Of a DNA stretch of 64,000 nt, positions 1 to 11,074 are shown piece by piece. This stretch comes from Hexactinellida sp. DTS-2022 (taxonomy: Eukaryota; Porifera; Hexactinellida), in NCBI GenBank assembly GCA_028753945.1, contig JAPNXP010000001.1, forward strand, positions 12,080,501-12,144,500. The letters run 5' to 3'. The notes below the pieces were generated by a model. It did no database searches. It worked only from the letters and a program-made list of their open reading frames with translations, and had not been told where the DNA came from. Each line of letters begins with the position of its first letter. Position 1 is the first letter of the stretch. Position numbers and translations under genes: made by a program.

Positions 1-356
1 GCACTAGCGCTAGCTGTCTCTCGGCTTGTTGCACTAGCGCTAGCTGTCTCTTGGCTTGTTGCACTAGCGCTAGCTGTCTCTCGGACTTGTTGCACTAGCG
101 CTAGCTGTCTCCCGGACTTGTTGCACTAGCGCTAGCTGTCTCTCGGCTTGTTGCACTAGGACTAGCTGTCTCTTGGCTTGTTGCACTAGGACTAGCTGTC
201 TCTCGGACTTGTTGCACTAGCGCTAGCTGTCTCTTGGCTTGTTGCACTAGCGCTAGCTGTCTCTCGGCTTGTTGCACTAGCGCTAGCTGTCTCTCGGCTT
301 GTTGCACTAGCGCTAGCTGTCTCCAGGACTTGTTGCACTAGCGCTAGCTGTCTCTC
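1..356. repeat. 30-bp tandem repeat array (about 12 copies)
   Basis: Head-to-tail copies of a 30-31 bp unit whose core is GCACTAGCGCTAGCTGTCTC followed by TCGGCTTGTT or TCGGACTTGTT. Copies differ by a few substitutions (GCGC to GGAC, TCTC to CTCC) and by the one-base length variant. The array starts at the window edge and so continues to the left. The unit contains the palindrome CTAGCGCTAG. It is a minisatellite; reading frames across it are a by-product of the unit length. Confidence 0.95.
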
Positions 357-971
357 GGACTCGTGACATTTAGCTCTTGAGCAGTTACTTAATGTTCAGA
401 CGTCTTATTCACTGGATGATTATATTCCACGGGACCGTGTTGGAATTATTTTAACTGACCGTTAGTGACCCAGGTAACTTAAATACTATTGTTTCAGAGT
501 AGAAGTTTGTCCCCTAATTTGTCTATTTATTTCTACTGTCTCCAACAATAGGCATAGCATGGTATGGACAGAACAAATAATGGGGAATTCTAATCAGAGG
601 CGGTTTTGTTTAATATATACGTATATGCTAATTTGAGTTTACAATTTTCTATATTTTAATTGATAGAGACACTAAAATCTATCTAGACTAATTTAATGCT
701 AACTGTAATCCATACTGAGACAACCCTCTAGTTTAATTCTCTATAAAAGTTTTACAAACCTTTTCAGATGGAAAGTGTGAATATTGTTCTTGGATATTCG
801 AACTTGTTCTAGATACAATCTAGATACAAATTTCAAGTCTTAGAATACCATTTCCTCAGTCAAAATTCTAAAAAAACGGACAATCAACAACCTTTGTGAT
901 TTTATATATGTGATAATAATTATCTGGTATGTGATTACGTACCTGACTTTGTGTAAACTTAGATTTTGCTC
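357..971. other. AT-rich upstream region of the VLIG-like gene
   Basis: No gene or repeat recognised. It ends in CTTAG at 958-962, directly before the coding frame. This could be a 3' splice acceptor for an untranslated first exon, and it also supplies an in-frame TAG immediately upstream of the first ATG. No convincing TATA box was identified. Confidence 0.4.
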
Positions 972-3900
972 ATGGCTTTATTGAACGCTAATGAGCAACA
1001 TGCTAATTTGAAAGAAGACGAATTTGACTATAAGTTGCTTGCTTTAAGCATTGAAAACAAACATTTTGAGTTTATACGTACGAAGGGAACAAAATTTATT
1101 GATGATCCAGAGCTATTGTCACTGAAGCTGGGGATTTCAATCGAACAGGCGAGTGGTGCTCTTGAAGCGCTTGGGTCCTCGTGCGAGAAGTGCTTAAGCA
1201 ATGAAGAGAAAAAATCAATAGAAACTTTTTTGATAAATCAACCTGAAATTCAAAGTGTGAAAAAAATTGCTGTATTTTGTGACATTGATGAAGAATTGGT
1301 CTCAAATTATTTGGAATCTAAACCACTCAGTGACTCCCAAAAAGATGCCATCAGTGAACTGTTTACCACGGGATATTCCATCTATGATATAGCGTATAAA
1401 CTGAAACTATCTTCTATTCGGAAGGTTCAGGAATGTGTTGAAGACAAATTCTTAACATTCTTTGATGAAGAGGGCCAGAGGATATTGCAAATAATACAGA
1501 AACAGGGACACCTGGGAACATTCACTGGTTCTAAATTACGGGAAATGATAAAATCTAGAAACTTAAAACTCCAAAACGAAATTTGTTGTATTTTGCCAAG
1601 AAAAAGTAAACAGGAATGTGAACGTGTCAGAAAATACTTGGAAAGGTTCGATGAGTCAAGACACTTCTTTGCACTCGACACAAATCTCAGCATTGAGGAT
1701 ATTCTATTCATCAGAGACAGCAGTCTAAACATAGAACAGCTGAGCATCAAACTGAATAAAGTAGAGTCCGTGATAAGAGAGTATTTGGTACAGTACTGTC
1801 CAAACCAGCAAGAGAGCGACTATTTTGCTTATTGCCAAAAGAAGAAGATTGAATACATTATACTCACTTTTGGGAAAGATACAAAAACATTTCAAACCTA
1901 TTGGACCATAGTAACAGATTCATGCGATGAATTGATAAAGAAAACAGAGCGAGTAGGGATTTATCCCATGGAGGCTTTCAAGCAACTCTTGCCTTTGGTA
2001 TTCTATTACTTGAAGTGCAGTCTCTCCTTTGAGGATATGACAATGATAATCGCGAAAGCATGCAAAATTACACTCACTAGCTACGACATATTTCATTTGA
2101 TATTCCAGCTGTCCGACCCTGTAGTTAGGGGTCTATGCATTGAACACTATTCATTCAGCAATCCAGTCCCGCTCTACTACCCGAGAATCAGAACTGAGCA
2201 GTCTGAGCTTCTAACCGGAGGAAAGATCGAACTCAGCCTCTGTACAGAGCTGTGGTACTGTTTGCAAGAGTACCATGGACTGGTGTCATTCGGATTAGGA
2301 CAAGCTAGTTGGAATGCGATAGGAAAGTCCTACTTGTTAGACCTGGTATTCGAGACAGATTTCGTAAAAGGAAATCCTCAAAACAGTGCTTTTCATTTAC
2401 ATTCTATAGACATTCAGTTGAGTAGGAATCTGTTCGGAGAATTGAATACTAGATCCACAGAAGCAGAAGAGACTATGAAATGGGCGTACATAGACTGCCA
2501 CAGATACTCTGATCCAAATGTCATTAGTGTTATCTGTCAGCGTTTAGATATTGCTCTAGTTCATGTCAGTCATTCTGATTACTTGGAAAATCATTCACGA
2601 ATGACAGAAGAAATTAACCAATTGGCAACATACATGCTACATTTGTACGTGTTTATCAGAGATTGTAATGGGACTGAGGCTATAATACAAAGAAAAAATG
2701 AAACAAAGACTTATATTTTCCTTCCCAACCTAACGAAGAGGGATAAAAATGTTTATTCAACTCTGAAGACGATTGGTCATGAGATACTGCACTTGAGGAA
2801 TAAGAATCCTAAACTGATCGGAACAGAGTTCATAGAGTCTGTAATGACTGAACTGAGAAGTCCTAACTGTAAAGAGATACAAACTGATAAGAAAATAATA
2901 CAAACAATTATTGACTACATCAAAAAACATCCTATGTCAATTCATAAAATAGATTTCTCGTTCTTAAGCTACTATCCTAGTTTCGTGGAATACATGCAAT
3001 TCTATTACCAAGCGTCTTTAGAAAAGGACTGCAAGGTCATTCATGATTTGAACGTGCGCTGTGTCGATCTCAAAGAATCCCTAGAGGAGACTAATATGGG
3101 ATATTTATCATTGTATTTCAATGATATTCTAGAGAGAAATTATTCGGGGCTCTTATTGTGGAAGCTATCACAAGAGCTCTCTGCATTGACAGACCAGGTA
3201 TTACTCCGGAACAAGGGAGTTACAGGGAGATACAGCATAGAAATACTGTGGAGAGAAGCCCTGTTAACTAGCAAATTCGGAACTAAATTGAAATACCAAA
3301 GGGACAGAGAGAATTATAAAGAGAGATTTGCTTGTAACTTTAGCAGTCACGTGGAGAGAGGAGAGGCGTTCGAGCTAATTGACGGAGACAATCTGAGATT
3401 CTTCAACAAAGACATTAACGCACTGCTAACACAGTTATACAAAAAGCAATCCGATGAGTTGAGTATCATTAATTCCTACATGAAACAACTTGAGGAGTTG
3501 AGTATCATTAAGAAAGGAAAGAAAGTATGCATGAGGCAGGCTCCAATTGTAGTTAGCATATTCGGGCCTCAGAGCTCTGGAAAATCCACACTCCTCAACT
3601 ACTGCTTTGGCTGCAAGTTCCTAACCAGTGCTGGTCGGTGCACCAGAGGCATATACGGATCTCTTGCCAGACTGAGTCAGCCTATTAACCTCACAAACCA
3701 ATTCCTAATTCTAGACACAGAGGGTCTCGACGGGGGCAGTAAAAGTGGTCCTTCTTCAATCCACTTTGACAGAACAATGGTACTATTCTGTCTAGCTGTG
3801 TCTCAAGTGGTTATCATTAATATCAAGGGAGAGTTAGGTGAAGAGATGCAGAACTTATTACAGATATGCGCTTACTCTCTAAACAAACTAAGGGTAAGCA

Positions 3901-6900
3901 AGGTAGTAGCTCCGAAGATATTCTTTGTACTCAATCAACAGGCAGATCCAGATCCCAACAAGCATGTAGACTCAATGAATAATCTGCTAAGGAAACTAGA
4001 AGAAGAGTCCGACTTAATGGAGCTAGAAGGCACTATAATTTCGAATTTAATTCAAGTCTCGAGAAATAATTTATTTATACTTCCTTCAGCATTTAATTTT
4101 AAACAAATGAATAAACCAGCAGCGAAGCTATTCGATTCAGAGGTAATTAAACTCTCTCCAACCATTGCTTTCGCCAACAGATGTGCTGAATTAAGACAGT
4201 CAATTATCAATGAGCTGATTGAAACGCCACCTGACGAGAGAGCTACTTTCAACTCAATGAGCGAGTGGTTGGAAATGTCAGGAGTTATTTGGGAGACAAT
4301 AATAAGATACCAAGACATAGTCAAGTATAGAAATGTGGAAGAACTGAAGAGTTATAATAAACTCACAAAGATGGTCAGCGATTTAATGGATAAACATATT
4401 TTCCAATATGAGAAAGAACTTGACAATATTTCAGAACAGTTGATTTGTGAAATTAAAATGATAACTAAAGTAAAATCCCCTACTACATTACTAGAAGAAA
4501 ATATGCAAAAGTTCGATGAATCATTTAATAATCATAATGAAGAATGTTTAGTAGAATTTAACAGCAAATGTCAAAGTGACAATTTACTAAAGAAAATGAA
4601 TCATGTTTGTGAAGAAATGAGATCAAATCTAGCGAGACTAATTTACATAGAGAGGAAAAACTACAAAGACAGGCTCAAGTACCAAATTAGAGCTGTTTTG
4701 ACTGAAATAAAGCTGACAGAAAAAATGAAAAAATTTCAAGAAAAAATCTCGAAGAACATAGATAAATATCTAGATAAGAGCGAGGAAGAACAGACAGAAG
4801 CATTTGAAGAAATCTGGGGGAAATGTTTCGGAGATAACGAGAGAGATGGCGAAGAGGGTGATAGAGAAGAGGACTTCGATAATCTGTATACTATTTTCAA
4901 AATGGAAACAAAGACAATGGAAAACAAAGGTGCTATTCACGAACTTCTTCATGATTCGAATTTCGATATGGATAAAACAATAGAACTACTTCAATCAGAG
5001 ATGCAAAATACTTTTGAAAGAAACCCTACTTCCTTTACAACTGAGAATTTCATCTACCCATGCATGCAAAACAACATACCAATAAAAGAGATGACCCCAT
5101 TCACAGGAGAGGACAAGTTTGAATACTTGGGTAAGGATACGCTTTATACAGTGGACACTAGCTCATTTAATCCTCTTTATGCGTCTGCTGTTGTCCCACT
5201 GATTAACGAATGGGTGCCTGAGAGCTGTCACTCTCTTGTCAACTACAGCTCTGGCTATTACAACCACGCAGATATTACATGGGAAATGGAGGAGATAAAA
5301 CAGATTCAGTTGCTAGCGTCTCTCTTAAGGGATCCAAACAATCCTAAAGAGAGCACATGGGGGAAATTAATAAATAACATTTCTTCAAAAGTTCAGGAAA
5401 TAATCAAATTAGATCCTGAAATCTCTCAAGGCACCGTCAAACAACTTGTCAATTCCTTGTGTTCCACCATCAAGCATATTAATCATGAAATTAATTGTAT
5501 TCAAGCGACCTTGACAATCACAGCTGAGATGACGCTATCTATTCTTGTATTCGTTTTTGCATTCAAATCCAAATGCGATTTTAAAACTCAAATACAAAAT
5601 AAAAGCATACTAAGTAATGAAAAAGAGAAACTCAGAAAGATGGAGTATTTCTTAAGTACAATCGAAAAATGTAAGATGGCACGAGGAAACTGGGATCGGA
5701 AGGAAATGAGACTGAATGATCAAAGAACTTCTAACTTCTTTGCTCTCGAGTTCTTAGAGGCTGTGAAGAGAAGCGTCATAACGGATGAACAAACTCGGAT
5801 TGTGAAGAAATTCAAACAAAGGAAAGACTCAATATCCTATAAGAGTATTCTCTTACAAGTGGAAGAGCTAGTAAAGGAAGAACTTGAATCACAAGATGGA
5901 GAAATTATCGACCAAAATAATCTCGTAGTTCAATCTATTTGCAAGAGAAATGAAATAATCAAGAGAGAATTTAATAGAAAATGGGAAGAACTGGTTGAAG
6001 TTCTTTATGACGGAATTTTCAAAAGCTTAAAGGATCTTGTTACAAATCGCTTAAATAAAATTAAAGGTGTGTTAGCAACAATGTTGCGATGTCTCGAAAA
6101 GAAGAACTCGGATGTAAATAATGTAGGAGAGATAGGATTCGATTCGGACAGCAATTTTTGCCTAGAGGGTAAACCCAGAGGACACGTATCTGAGGAACAA
6201 ATACACGAAATCATTTTTAAGTCAGCTGTGATATATCTTCGAATATATTTAGACCCAAATGTAACTCAAAAACAATTCAAAGCGTTCTTTAACGATTTTA
6301 AAGTATATGGTATCAGAATTAAAAAGAAAAAAGGTAACTGTTTGTGTGACAAGCCAAATGAACCGACTCTTAACGTAAATAATGAGACATTCAAGAAGTT
6401 AGCAAACACAAGTATGTTCGATTCTGTGCAAATATTCAATATCCACGAGTATGTAAGAGAATTTAAATCTACTCTAGATGGCTATGAATTTGAACTGAGT
6501 AGAGCTAATCTAGACGAAATAATAAAACCTCTTAGAGATACATACTCCTCTTCAGTTATTAACTGTCCATCTCAATGTCCCAGCTGCGGGAAATTCTGTG
6601 AGAGAGAGCTCCATCCTCACGGTGGGAGATGCCAGATAAGAACAGGTCATCAAATTTGCTCAATGGGAGGAAAGGTATGGGAGAATGACGCAGATAGAAC
6701 AGCTGTTTTATTGACTTGTGATAATTACGAAGATGATACAATTGTCCAAGTACCTGGTGGTCAGAAAATGAACTGGCGTAAGTTCAAGCAGATAAGTGGG
6801 AACGAATGGGATTGGACTTCACCCGATGATTTTGAATACATATCCTTACAGGAACATAACAGAGAAAAGATGGAAAAGATATGGGACAAATTCGGTAGAG

Positions 6901-7643
6901 GAATACTGAAATACCATGCAACTCGAGGTGTTAAAATAAAATACATTCCTTTCTCATCTATAAAAAATACTTTCCAGATATCAGAATCAAATGAGTATTA
7001 CATTTGTTTCGTAATTACTAGCACTGGTTCTGAAAGAAACCTTAGTTACTCCTGCCGGCTTATGGACTCTTATCAAAAATATGGAAAATCTGCATCCTAT
7101 AAAATAGTAGTCTATGACAATCACTGTACAAGCAAGAAAGTAATAGAACAGTTCCCAGCTGATGGAAGTTTCACAGAAAACCAAGCCAGCATAATAAGGT
7201 ATCTAAGCACAATAGAAGTACAATATGAAACAGATGACCCAAGAGCTGTGCTAGATGGACTAGCGACAGCAACTACAGGGGGTACTTGGCGAACCTCCCA
7301 AGGTGTTAGAAATATAATTTGTCACATCTACGATGCCCCTCCTCATGGCAACTTTCCTAAATACAGATCTCACAGCTCTAACAGCAATAGAAGGAAATGC
7401 TGCTGCTGTAACCACGGGACTCTGTGTCACTTTGACTGGGACAGAGATGTCTGGGAGATAATGCATAGATTTAACATTGAGTATAACGGGATAAGTGACC
7501 TACGTAAATTTACTTTATTTGAAGATGAAATGGAAAAAAATCTTGGAGAACTTTGCACAAATTACCATTGGGCGGAAAAGAAGGAGGATACAGAGTCTGA
7601 CCCTACTCCCCTGAGTATCTTCATTGACTACAAGACGGACTGA
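972..7643 (+). CDS. VLIG/GVIN-like very large GTPase
   Basis: Uninterrupted 2223-residue frame. The first in-frame ATG is at 972, right after an in-frame TAG at 960-962; the two codons before it (TTG CTC) are not a eukaryotic start. A dynamin-like G domain lies in the middle: P-loop GPQSSGKST at residues 865-873, switch-2 DTEG at 915-918 and an NQQAD motif near 988. N-terminal to it are segments typical of very large interferon-inducible GTPases (PVPLYYP and SFGLGQ followed by a glycine-lysine turn). A Cys/His cluster near residues 1865-1900 (CPSQCPSCGKFC, then H-x-H and C-H-C) matches the VLIG C-terminal zinc-like region. Length is close to vertebrate VLIG1, about 2400 residues. An HEILH pentad at 603-607 resembles a zinc-protease HExxH, possibly by chance. 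Vertebrate members are interferon-induced cytosolic or nuclear GTPases; the role here is unknown. A decayed paralogue lies at 11075-11640. Confidence 0.88.
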   Translation: MALLNANEQHANLKEDEFDYKLLALSIENKHFEFIRTKGTKFIDDPELLSLKLGISIEQASGALEALGSSCEKCLSNEEKKSIETFLINQPEIQSVKKIAVFCDIDEELVSNYLESKPLSDSQKDAISELFTTGYSIYDIAYKLKLSSIRKVQECVEDKFLTFFDEEGQRILQIIQKQGHLGTFTGSKLREMIKSRNLKLQNEICCILPRKSKQECERVRKYLERFDESRHFFALDTNLSIEDILFIRDSSLNIEQLSIKLNKVESVIREYLVQYCPNQQESDYFAYCQKKKIEYIILTFGKDTKTFQTYWTIVTDSCDELIKKTERVGIYPMEAFKQLLPLVFYYLKCSLSFEDMTMIIAKACKITLTSYDIFHLIFQLSDPVVRGLCIEHYSFSNPVPLYYPRIRTEQSELLTGGKIELSLCTELWYCLQEYHGLVSFGLGQASWNAIGKSYLLDLVFETDFVKGNPQNSAFHLHSIDIQLSRNLFGELNTRSTEAEETMKWAYIDCHRYSDPNVISVICQRLDIALVHVSHSDYLENHSRMTEEINQLATYMLHLYVFIRDCNGTEAIIQRKNETKTYIFLPNLTKRDKNVYSTLKTIGHEILHLRNKNPKLIGTEFIESVMTELRSPNCKEIQTDKKIIQTIIDYIKKHPMSIHKIDFSFLSYYPSFVEYMQFYYQASLEKDCKVIHDLNVRCVDLKESLEETNMGYLSLYFNDILERNYSGLLLWKLSQELSALTDQVLLRNKGVTGRYSIEILWREALLTSKFGTKLKYQRDRENYKERFACNFSSHVERGEAFELIDGDNLRFFNKDINALLTQLYKKQSDELSIINSYMKQLEELSIIKKGKKVCMRQAPIVVSIFGPQSSGKSTLLNYCFGCKFLTSAGRCTRGIYGSLARLSQPINLTNQFLILDTEGLDGGSKSGPSSIHFDRTMVLFCLAVSQVVIINIKGELGEEMQNLLQICAYSLNKLRVSKVVAPKIFFVLNQQADPDPNKHVDSMNNLLRKLEEESDLMELEGTIISNLIQVSRNNLFILPSAFNFKQMNKPAAKLFDSEVIKLSPTIAFANRCAELRQSIINELIETPPDERATFNSMSEWLEMSGVIWETIIRYQDIVKYRNVEELKSYNKLTKMVSDLMDKHIFQYEKELDNISEQLICEIKMITKVKSPTTLLEENMQKFDESFNNHNEECLVEFNSKCQSDNLLKKMNHVCEEMRSNLARLIYIERKNYKDRLKYQIRAVLTEIKLTEKMKKFQEKISKNIDKYLDKSEEEQTEAFEEIWGKCFGDNERDGEEGDREEDFDNLYTIFKMETKTMENKGAIHELLHDSNFDMDKTIELLQSEMQNTFERNPTSFTTENFIYPCMQNNIPIKEMTPFTGEDKFEYLGKDTLYTVDTSSFNPLYASAVVPLINEWVPESCHSLVNYSSGYYNHADITWEMEEIKQIQLLASLLRDPNNPKESTWGKLINNISSKVQEIIKLDPEISQGTVKQLVNSLCSTIKHINHEINCIQATLTITAEMTLSILVFVFAFKSKCDFKTQIQNKSILSNEKEKLRKMEYFLSTIEKCKMARGNWDRKEMRLNDQRTSNFFALEFLEAVKRSVITDEQTRIVKKFKQRKDSISYKSILLQVEELVKEELESQDGEIIDQNNLVVQSICKRNEIIKREFNRKWEELVEVLYDGIFKSLKDLVTNRLNKIKGVLATMLRCLEKKNSDVNNVGEIGFDSDSNFCLEGKPRGHVSEEQIHEIIFKSAVIYLRIYLDPNVTQKQFKAFFNDFKVYGIRIKKKKGNCLCDKPNEPTLNVNNETFKKLANTSMFDSVQIFNIHEYVREFKSTLDGYEFELSRANLDEIIKPLRDTYSSSVINCPSQCPSCGKFCERELHPHGGRCQIRTGHQICSMGGKVWENDADRTAVLLTCDNYEDDTIVQVPGGQKMNWRKFKQISGNEWDWTSPDDFEYISLQEHNREKMEKIWDKFGRGILKYHATRGVKIKYIPFSSIKNTFQISESNEYYICFVITSTGSERNLSYSCRLMDSYQKYGKSASYKIVVYDNHCTSKKVIEQFPADGSFTENQASIIRYLSTIEVQYETDDPRAVLDGLATATTGGTWRTSQGVRNIICHIYDAPPHGNFPKYRSHSSNSNRRKCCCCNHGTLCHFDWDRDVWEIMHRFNIEYNGISDLRKFTLFEDEMEKNLGELCTNYHWAEKKEDTESDPTPLSIFIDYKTD

Positions 7644-8096
7644 CTTGTATTGTAGATATCAGATACTGATTAGTTACTATTTAGTAGTTAGTACTTAGTA
7701 TAGTTAGTACTAGTTAGTGTACCAAGTACTTTTATTCTCAGTTAGTTAGTGTGTGCTCCCTTCTAGAGTATTGAGCTGTGAAACTCACCTTAGAGGTCAT
7801 TCTATTAGATATGTATTTGTTGTATCGTTGTTGTTTGTTACGGAAGGTGTCAGAATGTACAATACCTTCTTTAACATATTACTATTCTATATTAACAGAA
7901 CAGCTGATTAGGATAATTAGGTGTCTCCTTAGAACCAGTGCATGATAACAGGGTATAGTAAACAATTAATATCTGAAGTGATGATACATATATGCTAAAA
8001 ACTAAATTATACAAGTCATCCCTATTTGGTGCCAATATACAATACTATAGTAACCAGTGGTTCTAAGGATACAACAAATAAATGACATGTAGTTAG
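7644..8096 (+). other. 3' flank of the VLIG-like gene
   Basis: AT-rich sequence with a local TTAGTA-rich patch at 7667-7750 and an AATAAA at about 8075-8085 that could serve as a polyadenylation signal. No coding sequence recognised. Confidence 0.4.
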
Positions 8097-8098
8097 TA

Positions 8099-8374
8099 CA
8101 GTAAACCCTCGCTAATCCGAACGGGAGATCTAAAATATTTTTCTAATAAAAGTGTGGAAAAATCTTAAATATATGTAGCTATATTTTTATAACTAAGAAT
8201 TCCCAGACAAGTATGTTAGTAGTACACTAGATGCTTTTTCCGATTAAAGAGGCTTGGATTTCTTTGGTTCGGATTATATTATCGAGGTTTTTAGATGCCA
8301 AATGTGTACTCCACTAATCAGAACAGAAAATTTTGAATCAGAACACCGCTGTTCGGATTAGTGAGAGTCTACTG
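8099..8374. mobile_element. pogo/Tigger-like MITE, family 1
   Basis: 276-bp element with terminal inverted repeats. The left end CAGTAAACCCTCGCTAATCC matches the reverse complement of the right end (CAGTAGACTCTCACTAATCC). It is flanked by TA on both sides (8097-8098, 8375-8376). TA duplication and CAGTA-type ends are the signature of pogo/Tc1-mariner class MITEs. It is non-coding. A second copy, broken by another MITE, lies at 21005-21788. Confidence 0.85.
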
Positions 8375-8394
8375 TATTGGTATAATTCAACATG

Positions 8395-8905
8395 AGTGAA
8401 ATCTCATATCCGAGACATCTTTATAGAAAACAATTTGCTCCCATTGACTGTTCCAAATGGAGAGGTTCCGTTTAAAGTGATACATATCCAAAAATAATTG
8501 TTGGTAGTAAATTGAAGGATGGATTTAAGGATTTCCAAATGCTTTTCCAAGAGTTATCCTATTCTTAAAATGCTTGTTTGCAAGGTATTTTTGATTCTTG
8601 CTAACAACCAGAAGTCGCGAGGAGCAAGATCATGGGAGTAAGCAGGATGATCTTTTAAAAACCGAATTCACCTTTTTAATTTGTGAGCCTTACATTATCA
8701 TGCGATAGCATGTGTTCTAATGCTCTTGACATTGGGCTGCCTTGCCAGTGGTGTTCTGATAGGTAGTTGTTGGTATAATATTTTCCATTTATAGTTTTTC
8801 CTTTGGTAACAGTTAACTGGGAAAATGGACCATGTGCGTGTAAGAAGATGAACGCCTGTTACAGTATACTCTTCCACTATGTGAGTCCCTGTAATCCGAA
8901 AAGTT
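8395..8905 (-). pseudogene. Tc1/mariner transposase remnant
   Basis: Reading the minus strand gives SHDNVR (the HDNAR-type motif holding the second catalytic Asp) at about 8690-8710. After a frameshift comes HPAYSHDLAPRDFWLL at about 8595-8645, the HPPYSPDLAPxD block holding the third catalytic Asp. Stops and frameshifts break the frame before, between and after these blocks. It is a dead DD34D-type transposase. It lies between the pogo-like MITE and a hAT fragment on the other strand. Confidence 0.7.
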
Positions 8906-8919
8906 CGACTCACCTGGTT

Positions 8920-9567
8920 GCTGTAATAAGAGCCAAACGTGATGATAGCGAATCCGATGCAGTGTGGGAATCAGCAACAGAAATCGCTGCGACCAATGAT
9001 GTCACAGTTGAGAAACCACGCACAGAAAAAAGACAACAAACCCGTTGATGTTCCTGCTGAAAGTCTGAAGGAATACTGGAGGTTAAATGCATTCATCTCA
9101 TTCATCAACCATCTGGTTGGTGAACTGTAGAAGCGTTTGTGTGATCCACTCCCAAGCCTGAAGGCATAATACCTTCTGCCGAAATACATCGAGGAACTAA
9201 CGCCAGAAATACGGAGTGAAATTAAAGTCGAGTACTCTGAGTATCTTCCGTCGCCAGACACTGCTGATACTGAGCTTAGAACATGGAGGACTTTGATTTG
9301 TGATAATGTCTCGATAAATACCATGGACCTAACACAGCATGTAATGCATCATCTGCGTTCTACCCCAACATTCACAATGGGTGTTGCTTTCAGCACATTA
9401 CTCAGGTTGAAAACCTACCTGAGAAACATGATGGGCGACGAGCGACTCACGGGTCTTGCACTAATGCACGTGCATCGAGATATCCCGATGATGTTGAGAG
9501 GGCTACTTATATATTCATTTGATGCATCTGGACATCAGCGAATTGCACTGCTCTCAAACAATAATTA
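8920..9567 (+). pseudogene. hAT transposase C-terminal remnant (P52rIPK/ZMYM1-like)
   Basis: Plus-strand frames give RLNAFISFINHLVGEL near 9080-9127, then, after stops, an EELTPEIRSEIKVEY segment. From 9293 an open stretch contains MGVAFSTLLRLKTYLRNMMG, DERLTGLALMHVHRD and HQRIALL. These match the hAT C-terminal dimerisation block of P52rIPK/ZMYM1-type proteins (the family's usual CERSFS..LRRLKT..RNTM..DERL). The SCERSF residues are lost here. Several stops and frameshifts make it a fossil. Confidence 0.75.
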
Positions 9568-9960
9568 AGACTTCACTATAATGCAGCACAATCATGCTAA
9601 TAATTAGTATAGTGCTATAACTGTTACAACTGATCAATTTGAACTGTTAGTGCATTGTGTTATTTGTACCGATATATGGTATATATTCTTTGGAATCCAA
9701 TAAAGTTATGAAAATGTAACATAATATAAACCTTCAGTGAACATCGATTGAGTCTAGTTCTTATACGTATAGCCCAAATGCATCCAAACAGGGTTGAAAT
9801 AGACCAAAATTCAAAATTAAGTGGGGATGATAGCTAAGCTCGCATCCAGTGTTTACCAAATTTCCTTCAACAAAGTGCATATCTATTTTAGGGGTCTGTG
9901 GTGCATCTTTGAATCCAAGGGTGGATCCGGTTAATCGTTGCTAATATTGGTTAACGGGAC
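9568..9960. other. Non-coding spacer
   Basis: AT-rich with a possible AATAAA near 9699. No gene, tRNA or repeat was recognised. Confidence 0.4.
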
Positions 9961-10063
9961 CAGTGGCGTAGCTAAGGTTTCGGGGCCCCGGTTCAAAAGT
10001 GTGTGTCGGGGCCCTGGACATCGAGGGCCCTGGTTCAATGAACCGCCTATTGCTACGCCTCTG
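9961..10063. mobile_element. Short hAT-like MITE (CAGTGGCGTAGC ends)
   Basis: About 103 bp. It starts CAGTGGCGTAGCTA and ends TGCTACGCCTCTG, which are imperfect inverted ends, with two GGGGCCC/GGGCCC blocks between. This end type is common among small hAT-derived repeats in animals. No clear TSD was found. Confidence 0.55.
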
Positions 10064-11074
10064 AATCTGTTAAATATTAGCAGTGTAATTGCGTAATTCG
10101 TTAAAATTATCTGAATTGTGTGAGAATATGTAATTCCTTAATTAATTTCCCATTACCACCCATACCCATTACTATTAATCCGGCACCCATGAGACACCTA
10201 TCCAGAAAATATGGGCTCTCAGTTAATAAAACTCTTCTGTGGAGAGGATACAGACCAAAAATATACCAAGGCACTCATTTTCAATACTGGTCCACTAGGC
10301 CACTACATAGTAGTCGGCATAGTAATAAAGGCAGTGATTTCAATACTTACCCACTACGTAGTGGTCTGTCTGCAGAGTCAAAAACAAGAATTTCTTATAT
10401 TTTCTTGATATTCACAAAATATACCCTTCTATAATACAGTTCTTTATCCAATATAAATTCTGATTTAATTGTTTAAAAATTAATTTACACTGAGGCTTGT
10501 TGGTAATCATCCTTAAGATCTAACGTAAGTGCGAACTTATCTCTCGGTATATTCGGCCGAAGTAGTATTGTATTACATTGAAGCAAACTGTAATAAACTG
10601 TAATAAATGATTAATCGTAATAAATAACTAATTAATTAATTTGTCAATCAGTTAATTAATAAATTAACTACTAGTCATCAATACATGGACTATAAAGTAG
10701 GAATTACATGACTAAGAATATACATTAAATGAGTGGAATAGCCGAGGGCATAGCTATGCCGAGGGTTAACTACTAATCATAGGGTTAATTAACTCCTAGT
10801 CATAGTGTTAATTAACTACTAGTCATAAATACATGGAATATAAAGTAGGAATTGCATTACGAAGAAGAAACATTAAATGAGTGGAATGGCAGAAGGTTCC
10901 TTTTCGAAGCGATAGTGACTTAAAGCTCGCGATTGTATATGTTTGATTTCTTATATTACACTAGAAGACTGACTATCTAGAAGATATTTCAAATGTTCAT
11001 AAATTAGAAATATCTATAACTTTTCCAATTTAATAATGCATTAAAACTCCCAGAAAGATTTACACTTAATCCTC
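10064..11074. other. Repeat-rich non-coding region
   Basis: Holds a fragment at 10265-10345 related to the 56-bp repeats at 41198-41309 (shared block AATAAAGGCAGTGATT). It also has a local duplication: 10668-10735 resembles 10813-10890 (AACTACTAGTCAT, then ATAAAGTAGGAATT, then CATTAAATGAGTGGAAT). The GTTAATTAACT blocks are imperfectly palindromic. No protein-coding signal was found. Confidence 0.5.

Noticed and set aside
1-356. CRISPR-like regular repeats
   Set aside because: Copies are directly adjacent without unique spacers, and the window is eukaryotic; it is a minisatellite.
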